Positions 1-4,810 of a stretch of 7,269 bases of DNA are shown in pieces (position 1 is the stretch's first letter; every line of letters starts with the position of its first letter). The notes below the pieces were generated by a model. The model made no database searches and was not told the origin of the DNA. It worked only from the letters and a program-made list of their open reading frames with translations. The stretch spans positions 1 through 7,269 of the forward strand of contig DASQDI010000015.1 of assembly GCA_035634255.1 (NCBI GenBank), read 5' to 3'. Made by a program: the position numbers and the translations under genes. The stretch comes from DATLMR01 sp035634255. GTDB taxonomy: Bacteria > Acidobacteriota > Blastocatellia > UBA7656.

Positions 1-443
1 GGCATGTTGAGGGCGCGGGCGAGCGGGGCCTGCTGCTTGAGGATGACGAGGCGGTGGCCCTGGTCGTAGGGCAGAGGCCGCAGCAGCACGCCGTAGATGA
101 CGCTGAAGATCGCCGTGTTCGCCCCTATCCCTAACGCTAGAACCGTGAGCGCGGCGAGGGAGAATCCCGGCCTCGCCTTCAGCATTCGGAAGCCGTACCG
201 GATGTCCTGCCACAGCGTCTCTATCATCCTGACTCCGCGCACCTCGCGGCAGTGCTCTTTGATCTGCTCGACGCCCCCGAAACTTCGCAGGGCGGCATAG
301 CGGGCCTTCTCCGCCGACATGCCCCGGCCTATGTTCTCCTGGATCTGCATCTCAAGATGAAATCTCAGCTCGGCATCCAGCTCCCGTTCCAGGCGGCGGC
401 TGAAAAAGAGGGCCCGAAAGCCATGCGAAAGTTTCGCGATCAT
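1..443 (-). CDS. ADOP-family MacB/FtsX-like permease, N-terminal part (cut by window edge)
   Basis: This is the first 147 residues of a large ABC-type permease; the rest lies beyond position 1. Residues 1-70 form a soluble, charged, helical segment (RRLERELDAELRFHLEMQI near 17-35, then EKARYAALRSFGG) of the kind that precedes the permease in acidobacterial duplicated orphan permeases. Residues 77-95 (LWQDIRYGFRMLKARPGF) lead into the first membrane helix at about 96-117, which carries the family motif LALGIGANTAIFSV, followed by LLRPLPY at 120-126, the start of the MacB periplasmic core domain. The ATG at 441-443 is preceded by GGGAGG with a 7-base spacing, which fixes the start. The gene follows the PadR repressor with a 14 bp gap, so the two are very probably co-transcribed and PadR-controlled. 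Family members are inferred to export substrates or move them mechanically across the inner membrane; the substrate is unknown. Confidence 0.9.
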   Translation of the reverse strand, partial: MIAKLSHGFRALFFSRRLERELDAELRFHLEMQIQENIGRGMSAEKARYAALRSFGGVEQIKEHCREVRGVRMIETLWQDIRYGFRMLKARPGFSLAALTVLALGIGANTAIFSVIYGVLLRPLPYDQGHRLVILKQQAPLARALNM

Positions 444-457
444 AGAGAAACCTCCCA

Positions 458-790
458 CTATGTCGTCTGTAATATCTGCGCGATAGCTGACGAGATGCGA
501 TCCCAGTTCTCGGTCTCTTCTTCCAGCTGCTTCCGCCCGGCTCGGGTCAGGCTGTAGAACTTGGCCTGGCGGTTATTCTCCGAGCTGCCCCACTCGGCGG
601 CGATCCACCCCTGTTGCTCCAGGCGATGCAGGGCGGGGTAAAGAGAGCCCTGGTTTATGCACAACACCCCCTCGGATATTTGCTGAATCCTCAGAGATAT
701 GCCCCAGCCGTGCATCGGCTCCAGAGCCAGCGTCTTCAGGATCAGCATGTCCAACGTCCCCTGCAAAAGGTCACTCTTCGATTTGCCCAT
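458..790 (-). CDS. PadR-family transcriptional repressor, acidobacterial type
   Basis: This is a 110-residue PadR-like winged-helix protein. The N-terminus (SDLLQGTLDMLILKTLAL, residues 6-23) and MHGWGISLRIQQIS (26-39) form the first helices. INQGSLYPALHRLEQQGW (45-62) is the recognition-helix region with the PadR hallmark GSLYPALHRLE. ENNRQAKFYSLTRAGRKQLEEE (71-92) is the wing and the start of the C-terminal dimerisation helix, which is short as in the small PadR subfamily. I chose the ATG at 788-790 because AGGAG lies 5 bases upstream and the family starts at MGKSKSDLLQ. A longer reading to 871 would run back through the promoter. It stops with TAG 14 bp before the permease ATG, so it probably represses its own operon together with that permease. 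The effector is unknown. Confidence 0.93.
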   Translation of the reverse strand: MGKSKSDLLQGTLDMLILKTLALEPMHGWGISLRIQQISEGVLCINQGSLYPALHRLEQQGWIAAEWGSSENNRQAKFYSLTRAGRKQLEEETENWDRISSAIAQILQTT

Positions 791-799
791 GTCTTCTCC

Positions 800-849
800 T
801 AGATTGTCTACAGGGGCCCCATCATAAGGGCGCTCCTGTAGATTGTCAA
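800..849 (-). promoter_or_regulatory. Candidate PadR operator: repeated TAGATTGTC sites and an inverted repeat around the -10 box
   Basis: On the plus strand TAGATTGTCTA (800-810) and TAGATTGTCAA (839-849) are near-identical copies spaced 39 bp apart. The first is a perfect short palindrome, TAGA-TTG-TCTA. The second overlaps the -35 box, while the first lies just downstream of the predicted start of transcription. In addition TCTACAGG (807-814) and CCTGTAGA (835-842) form a perfect 8-bp inverted repeat with a 20 bp gap that encloses the -10 box. This placement would let a PadR dimer, or a pair of dimers, block RNA polymerase. That PadR binds here is inference from position and symmetry. Confidence 0.6.
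821..849 (-). promoter_or_regulatory. Near-consensus sigma-70 promoter of the padR-permease operon
   Basis: Read on the minus strand, a perfect -35 box TTGACA (844-849) is followed by exactly 17 bases and a -10 box TATGAT (821-826). Transcription would start near 814, about 24 bases before the PadR ATG at 790, and the leader would contain the AGGAG ribosome binding site. So strong an unregulated promoter would be unusual for a transporter, which fits a promoter that is normally held off by its own repressor. Confidence 0.85.
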
Positions 850-930
850 GAGGAAAGTAATTCGGCGGCATAGGGGCGGAGATTTTATGCGTGACGGGCT
901 TTAAGAATGTGGCCGGAGAATTTTTATTCA

Positions 931-974
931 GGGCGGGAGAGAAGGTTCGTGTTTACTTCGCGCGCGGCCCGCCC
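931..974. repeat. 7-bp GC-rich inverted repeat downstream of the membrane-protein gene
   Basis: GGGCGGG (931-937) and CCCGCCC (968-974) are complementary with a 30 bp gap, in the 144 bp between the end of the DUF2306-like gene and the PadR promoter. It could be a weak transcription terminator insulating the PadR operon from readthrough, but the loop is long and no clear run of T follows on the minus strand. I see no gene in 850-993. Confidence 0.25.
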
Positions 975-993
975 GAATATCGCTGCGATCTAA

Positions 994-1716
994 CTAATTG
1001 GTCTTCGCCAGAGATTCGATAGCCTGCCTCTTTTTGGAGGGTCGGTCATTCATCTTCCGTCGATAATATATCACCAGCACTACGGCCAGAATTTGCCCGA
1101 GGGTCGTTGCCCAGAGCTGCCGCCATGGGGCCGGCAGGAGTACCAGCACGCTGCCGGAGAACGCCGCCACTGCGCCGAAGTATCCGCCTATCATCTTGAC
1201 CAGGTGCTCGTAAAGCCAAAGGTTGGGCGAGAAGGGAAAGCTCACGGGCCACGTGAAGCGGTACAGGTCGTAGCTCGCGTACAGGACGCAGCCTCCGCCC
1301 AGGGCATAAACAACCGCAAGGTTTGAGGCGATGCCTCCCGAGGCTCCCAGGCCGGTGAGTAACACGCCCGTCATAAAGACGAGTATTGTTACCACCCAAT
1401 CCAGAGTCGTAGCCCTTTGAGAAGGGCCGAGGTCCGGGCGCTTACGCCCCAGCACCCTGTAGCCTGAAAATACCGCGATGGTGGCCGACGCGGTCAGGCC
1501 CGCAAAATATGGGTTGAATTTTATGACCGTCAATACGGCGGCGGTGGTGATGACGACGGCCATGCTCCAGAGGAAGGCGGCCCCGGACCTGCGGTGCGCG
1601 GAGGACGTTCGGCCCCCGACAGGCTTGGGCATAACGAGAGCTATTAAACCTGCGATTACGGCGACAGTGCCAACCGTTAGGTGAACGGCCAGAAGTGAAA
1701 AGACGACGGAATTCAT
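994..1716 (-). CDS. DUF2306-like seven-helix membrane protein of unknown function
   Basis: This is a 240-residue integral membrane protein with about seven hydrophobic helices (roughly 7-29, 46-66, 68-88, 105-123, 131-150, 173-195 and 203-218) and a basic C-terminal tail. The order of motifs fits a family I know as DUF2306-like: H12 in the first helix, then GGRTSSAHRRSGAAFLWSM (34-52), FSGYRVLGRKRP (83-94), a WLYEHLVKMIGGY segment (167-179) and a terminal YYRRKM. H12, H41 and H171 look like the conserved histidines, but no biochemical role is established. The start is the ATG at 1714-1716, with only a weak purine-rich stretch upstream. It is transcribed alone: the PadR operon downstream has its own promoter, and the gene upstream is divergent. 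It stops with TAG. Confidence 0.8.
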   Translation of the reverse strand: MNSVVFSLLAVHLTVGTVAVIAGLIALVMPKPVGGRTSSAHRRSGAAFLWSMAVVITTAAVLTVIKFNPYFAGLTASATIAVFSGYRVLGRKRPDLGPSQRATTLDWVVTILVFMTGVLLTGLGASGGIASNLAVVYALGGGCVLYASYDLYRFTWPVSFPFSPNLWLYEHLVKMIGGYFGAVAAFSGSVLVLLPAPWRQLWATTLGQILAVVLVIYYRRKMNDRPSKKRQAIESLAKTN

Positions 1717-1762
1717 GCTGCTTACCCCACCCTTCTTTGCTCGACGGGGAGCTTTACGACCG

Positions 1763-1792
1763 GGCGGCCATAAAGGTTTGCATAAAGCCGCC
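1763..1792. repeat. Hairpin with internal direct repeat in the divergent spacer
   Basis: GGCGGC (1763-1768) and GCCGCC (1787-1792) can form a 6-bp GC stem around an 18-base loop. The loop region contains two copies of CATAAAG (1769-1775 and 1781-1787) separated by GTTTG. It lies 47-76 bp upstream of the minus-strand membrane-protein start and could be an operator or a leader structure of that gene. There is no direct evidence of function. Confidence 0.35.
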
Positions 1793-1800
1793 GGATGGCC

Positions 1801-1821
1801 GCGCCGCTCTTTTCGCGGCGT
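1801..1821. repeat. Stable GC hairpin followed by a T-rich stretch
   Basis: CGCCGC (1802-1807) and GCGGCG (1815-1820) form a perfect 6-bp stem with the loop TCTTTTC; a G-T pair at 1801/1821 can extend it. On the plus strand TAGTCTTTT follows, which resembles an intrinsic terminator, yet no plus-strand gene precedes it. It may instead separate the two divergent promoters. Confidence 0.35.
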
Positions 1822-1843
1822 AGTCTTTTCGAGGGTTTTGGAT

Positions 1844-1849
1844 TATAGT
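1844..1849 (+). promoter_or_regulatory. Possible -10 box for the reductase gene
   Basis: TATAGT at 1844-1849 is the best -10 match ahead of the reductase. The hexamer 17 bp upstream (1821-1826, TAGTCT) matches the -35 consensus at only three positions, so this is a weak call. Transcription from here would give a leader of about 75 bases. Confidence 0.25.
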
Positions 1850-1929
1850 GTGCGTGGCCTACCGAGACGGTAAGCTAAGAGCTTTGATCCCCGGCCTTTG
1901 AATTCCGACTTGCGAAGGAGGCAGACCGC

Positions 1930-2937
1930 ATGGCAGCAGAAGTGAACCGACAGTGGAGGCTCGCCGCGCGCCCCGTAGGGTTTCTGAAAGAGACGGACTT
2001 CGAATGGAAGGAAGGGCCGGTCCCCGCGCCCGGCGACGGTGAGTTACTCGTGCGCAACATCTACATCTCCGTCGATCCCACGAACAGAGGGTGGGTGGGC
2101 GAGCAGGAGACGTACCTCCCGCCGGTGGGGATCGGCGACGTGATGCGGGCCGGGACCATCGGGGTGGTAGAGAAGTCCAACAATCCCGCGTTCCCGGAAG
2201 GCGCTCACGTTCAGGGGTTACTGGGCTGGCAGGATTACGCGGTCAGCAACGGGCAGGGCCTCACGCTGCTGCCGGACAACCCGAACCTCCCCCTGACCGC
2301 CTACATGGGGCTGTTCGGCCACATCGGGCTCACCGCTTACTTCGGGCTTTTAGACATCGGCAAGCCAAAGGAGGGCGACACGCTCGTCATCTCCGCGGCG
2401 GCGGGCGCGACCGGCTCGCTCGTGGGGCAGATCGGGAAGATCAAGGGGTGCCGGGTCGTCGGCATCGCGGGCGGGCAGGAGAAGTGCCGGTGGCTGACGG
2501 AAGAGCTGGGATTCGACGCGGCCATCGATTACAAGTCCGAGAAAGTACATGAGAGCCTGAAGAAGCATTGCCCCGACGGCATCAACGTCTACTTCGAAAA
2601 CGTGGGCGGGAAGATCCTCGACGCGGCGCTCGCCAACCTCGCGCTCAAAGCCCGCATCGTGCTCTGCGGGATGATCTCGCAGTACAACGCCACGGAGCCC
2701 GTGCCGGGGCCGTACAACTTCATTAACATTCTGGTCAAGCGCGCGCGCCTCGAAGGGTTCATAGTCCTCGATTACACGGGCCGCGCCAACGAAGCCATCG
2801 CCGACCTCGGCAAATGGTACATGGAAGGGAAGCTCAAGTACCGCGTCGATATAGTCGAAGGGCTGGACCGAGCACCCGCCGCGCTCAACAAGCTCTTCGA
2901 GGGGTCTAACACGGGCAAGCTCATCATCAAGGTGTAG
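1930..2937 (+). CDS. NADPH-dependent medium-chain reductase, CurA/PTGR (leukotriene B4 dehydrogenase-like) type
   Basis: This is a 335-residue zinc-independent medium-chain dehydrogenase/reductase, the normal length for the family. The N-terminal GroES-like domain (about 1-125) contains RNIYISVDPTNRGWV (43-56), which takes the place of the zinc ligands of alcohol dehydrogenases. The Rossmann domain carries SAAAGATGSLVGQIGK (155-170) and GGQEKCRWL (181-189), where K185 is placed to contact the NADPH 2'-phosphate. YFENVGGKILDAAL (221-234), the GPYNF loop (260-264) and the closing GSNTGKLIIKV (325-335) are also family hallmarks. It should reduce the C=C bond of alpha,beta-unsaturated ketones or aldehydes in the cytoplasm, which suggests detoxification of reactive carbonyls; the true substrate is not readable. 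AAGGAGG (1915-1921) sits 8 bases before the ATG. The gene looks monocistronic and converges with the HAD phosphatase. Confidence 0.92.
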   Translation: MAAEVNRQWRLAARPVGFLKETDFEWKEGPVPAPGDGELLVRNIYISVDPTNRGWVGEQETYLPPVGIGDVMRAGTIGVVEKSNNPAFPEGAHVQGLLGWQDYAVSNGQGLTLLPDNPNLPLTAYMGLFGHIGLTAYFGLLDIGKPKEGDTLVISAAAGATGSLVGQIGKIKGCRVVGIAGGQEKCRWLTEELGFDAAIDYKSEKVHESLKKHCPDGINVYFENVGGKILDAALANLALKARIVLCGMISQYNATEPVPGPYNFINILVKRARLEGFIVLDYTGRANEAIADLGKWYMEGKLKYRVDIVEGLDRAPAALNKLFEGSNTGKLIIKV

Positions 2938-2939
2938 GC

Positions 2940-2980
2940 GCTCGGGCGGGGTCCCCGGAATCAGAATTCCCGCCCCGAGC
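2940..2980. terminator. Putative bidirectional terminator hairpin between convergent genes
   Basis: GCTCGGG (2940-2946) pairs with CCCGAGC (2974-2980). C2947-G2972 and G2948-C2971 continue the stem past a bulged C. An inner GGAAT/ATTCC stem (2957-2961 with 2966-2970) closes on a CAGA loop. The structure starts 3 bases after the reductase stop and covers the last codons and stop of the phosphatase gene. Neither side has a T run, so it may terminate poorly or act mainly to protect mRNA ends. Confidence 0.4.
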
Positions 2981-3407
2981 CCACGTCCTGAACCTTAAGC
3001 CCGTTGCTCCTCCACATCCGTATGACGCTGGGCCGGTCCTCGATGACAAGCTCGACGTTCTCCTTGTCGAAGTGGGCGTCGAGGATCTCCTGCTTGACCA
3101 CGAAGTCCGGCCTGTAATCGCCCGACTCGCGCATGTATAAATCCTTGAACGGGACCTCATGCAGCTTGAGCCATGCGAGGGTCACTTCGAGGTAGTCGTC
3201 GGGCCGCCCGCTCACGACGTAGATGTCGTGGTCTTTCGCCAGCTCCTTCACCTGCTCTACCACTTCTTTTATGGGCTCGTCTTCCGACATCAGGGAGAAG
3301 AATTTCTTCCACTTCTTTCGCTTGCCCCGGATGTGGTGCAGGCGGTGGTCCACGTCGGCCAGGGTGCCGTCTATATCCACTATCACGCTCTTGCGATTTT
3401 CAGGCAT
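2961..3407 (-). CDS. Stand-alone HAD phosphatase related to the 3'-phosphatase domain of T4 polynucleotide kinase
   Basis: This is a 148-residue soluble protein. Numbering from the ATG at 3405-3407, the HAD motif I is VDIDGTLAD (10-18), with nucleophile D11 and general acid D13. Motif II is VVSGR (64-68), motif III is K105 in VVKQEIL and motif IV is IEDR (122-125). RESGDYRPDFVVKQEI (93-108) and EDRPSVIRMWRSNG (123-136) resemble the phosphatase half of T4 Pnkp as I recall it, where the matching stretches are REQGDTRKDDVVKEEI and DDRTQVVEMWRRIG. There is no P-loop kinase domain. A lysine-rich insert, HHIRGKRKKWKKFF (23-36), replaces the T4 cap-like region. By family it should remove phosphates from nucleic-acid 3' ends or from nucleotides, but the substrate is inferred. 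An in-frame TTG at 3411-3413 could add two residues; neither start has a strong ribosome binding site. It is divergent from the deacylase. Confidence 0.87.
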   Translation of the reverse strand: MPENRKSVIVDIDGTLADVDHRLHHIRGKRKKWKKFFSLMSEDEPIKEVVEQVKELAKDHDIYVVSGRPDDYLEVTLAWLKLHEVPFKDLYMRESGDYRPDFVVKQEILDAHFDKENVELVIEDRPSVIRMWRSNGLKVQDVGSGREF

Positions 3408-3433
3408 ACGCAATTTTACCGCTTTCGGAGAAG

Positions 3434-3462
3434 TTGATAAAACGCGGAGAAATCATTACAAA
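3434..3462 (+). promoter_or_regulatory. Sigma-70 promoter for the tRNA deacylase gene
   Basis: TTGATA (3434-3439), a 17-bp spacer and TACAAA (3457-3462) give five of six and four of six consensus matches. Transcription would start near 3469, about 35 bases before the TTG start codon at 3504. The site lies in the 96 bp between the divergent phosphatase and deacylase genes. Confidence 0.6.
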
Positions 3463-3503
3463 TTAGACGGGATTAAGAGACGGGGACCACAGGAGCCGCG
3501 ACG

Positions 3504-4007
3504 TTGGGCAAACCGGATTATCCAGTAACTCCAGCCGTGCGCCTGCTGCGCGAGAGGAAGATTCACTTCGAGCCGCGCCTGTACGACTACGAGGAGCGCG
3601 GCGGCACGCGCCATTCTTCCGAGGCGCTCGGAGTCCCGGAGCACTCGGTCATCAAGACCCTCGTGATGGAGTCGTCCCCGCGCGAGCCCTTCATCGTCCT
3701 CATGCACGGCGACTGCGAGGTCTCGACGAAGCGACTGGCCCGCGCGCTCGGGGTCAAGTCCGTCGCCCCGTGCGACCCGGCCGCCGCGCAAAAGCACACG
3801 GGGTATCAGGTCGGGGGGACAAGCCCGTTCGGCACGCGGTCGCGCCTGCCGGTCTACGCCGAGAAGACGATCTTCGACCTCCCGCGAATCTACATCAACG
3901 GGGGCAAGCGCGGCTTCCTCGTCGAGATAGAGCCGAAGGACCTGCGCCTGGCCCTGCCCGTAACCGAAGTCGAGGTGGCGATCCCTCGCGAATCACCTAA
4001 AGATTAG
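3504..4007 (+). CDS. ybaK: YbaK/ProX-like aminoacyl-tRNA deacylase (Cys-tRNA(Pro) type)
   Basis: This is a 167-residue single-domain protein of the YbaK/EbsC/ProX superfamily, at the usual length. TPAVRLLRERKIHFEPRLYDYEE begins at residue 9. HSVIKTLVM (47-55) contains K51, which corresponds to the catalytic lysine of bacterial YbaK. LARALGVKSVA (78-88), TGYQVGGTSPFGTR (99-112) and the INGGKRGFLVEI block (131-142) with its following DLRLAL complete the fold. YbaK hydrolyses Cys wrongly loaded on tRNA(Pro), working in the cytoplasm after prolyl-tRNA synthetase. A related specificity cannot be excluded. The start is a TTG at 3504-3506: AGGAG (3491-3495) lies 8 bases upstream and there is no in-frame ATG nearby. 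The weak start codon may limit expression. It stops with TAG. Confidence 0.9.
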   Translation: MGKPDYPVTPAVRLLRERKIHFEPRLYDYEERGGTRHSSEALGVPEHSVIKTLVMESSPREPFIVLMHGDCEVSTKRLARALGVKSVAPCDPAAAQKHTGYQVGGTSPFGTRSRLPVYAEKTIFDLPRIYINGGKRGFLVEIEPKDLRLALPVTEVEVAIPRESPKD

Positions 4008-4042
4008 CGGAACTCTCCTGTTAACGGTCCGCCCCGCGGGAA

Positions 4043-4071
4043 CGTCTTTCAGCTAAGACGGCACTGGTGCC
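4043..4071. repeat. Two tandem short hairpins upstream of the ABC operon
   Basis: CGTCTT (4043-4048) and AAGACG (4055-4060) form a 6-bp stem with a 6-base loop. It is followed directly by GGCA/TGCC (4060-4063 with 4068-4071) around CTGG. They lie between the deacylase stop (4007) and the ATPase start (4109). They could be a weak terminator for the deacylase or a leader element of the transporter operon. No T run follows, and I find no convincing promoter in 4008-4108. Confidence 0.3.
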
Positions 4072-4108
4072 CGGATGAGGCAGAGATTAACTTTTGAAAG
4101 GTGAAGCT

Positions 4109-4810
4109 ATGCACGAAAGCGAACGAACGCTGATTCGCCTTGAGGGACTCTCAAGAGTCTTTATCACGGACGAAGTGGAGACCCACGCGCTGTCCGACGT
4201 GAGCCTGAGCATAAACGCGGGGGATTACGTCGCGATAGCGGGGCCTTCCGGCTGCGGCAAATCGACGCTGCTCTCGATACTCGGGCTCCTCGACACCCCC
4301 ACGAGCGGCACCTACTGGCTCAACGGCAACCGCGTCTCGGACATCCCCCTCGCCGAGCGCGCCCGCATCCGCAACAGGGAGATCGGCTTTATTTTTCAAA
4401 GTTTCAACCTGATAGGCGACCTCTCCGTATACGAGAACGTCGAGCTCCCGCTGACCTACCGGGGCATGAGATCGGCGGAGCGGAAGAAGAAGGTGACCGC
4501 CGCGCTCGAAAAGGTCGGCATGTCGCACAGGGCGAGGCACCTGCCCGCGCAGCTGTCGGGGGGCCAGCAGCAGCGCGTCGCCGTCGCGCGCGCAATCGCG
4601 GGCGAGCCCCTGATGCTGCTCGCCGACGAGCCCACCGGGAACCTCGATTCGCTCAACGGCGAGGCGGTGATGGAGCTGCTGGATCAACTGCATAAGTCGG
4701 GCTCGACCATCTGCATGGTGACGCACGATCAAAGATATGTTAACCATGCCGGTAAGGCGGTCCACATGTTCGACGGGCGCGTCGTCGAAGAGGTGGCGGA
4801 GGTGGCGTGA
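4109..4810 (+). CDS. ABC transporter ATP-binding subunit, LolD/MacB/FtsE type
   Basis: This 233-residue ATPase has every catalytic motif in place: Walker A GPSGCGKST (45-53), Q-loop Q97 in FIFQSFNL, signature LSGGQQQR (149-156), Walker B LMLLADEP (168-175) with catalytic E174, D-loop GNLDS (177-181) and H-loop H206 in VTHD. SFNLIGDLSVYENVELPL (98-115) and PTGNLDSLNGEAVMELL are typical of the LolD/MacB mechanotransmission group, which powers export or extraction of lipoproteins, peptides or drugs from the inner membrane. I chose the ATG at 4109-4111, with AAGGTG 5 bases upstream, over a TTG at 4094. Its TGA stop overlaps the permease start as TGATG (4808-4812), so the two are translationally coupled and it should work with that permease at the cytoplasmic face. 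LolD, MacB and YknY-like roles cannot be told apart from this sequence. Confidence 0.94.
   Translation: MHESERTLIRLEGLSRVFITDEVETHALSDVSLSINAGDYVAIAGPSGCGKSTLLSILGLLDTPTSGTYWLNGNRVSDIPLAERARIRNREIGFIFQSFNLIGDLSVYENVELPLTYRGMRSAERKKKVTAALEKVGMSHRARHLPAQLSGGQQQRVAVARAIAGEPLMLLADEPTGNLDSLNGEAVMELLDQLHKSGSTICMVTHDQRYVNHAGKAVHMFDGRVVEEVAEVA

Noticed and set aside
791..871. Upstream extension of PadR by 27 residues
   Set aside because: It would translate through the -35 and -10 boxes and the operator; the internal ATG at 790 has the ribosome binding site and matches the family start.
2091..2552. 153-codon open frame on the plus strand
   Set aside because: It overlaps the reductase gene in another frame and encodes an Arg/Gly-rich product with no recognisable domain.
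4094..4108. TTG start for the ATPase, adding five residues
   Set aside because: The ATG at 4109 has AAGGTG at proper spacing, while the TTG has no ribosome binding site.
4151..4765. 204-codon open frame on the minus strand
   Set aside because: It is antisense to the ATPase gene, whose motifs are complete; its composition is that of a shadow frame.
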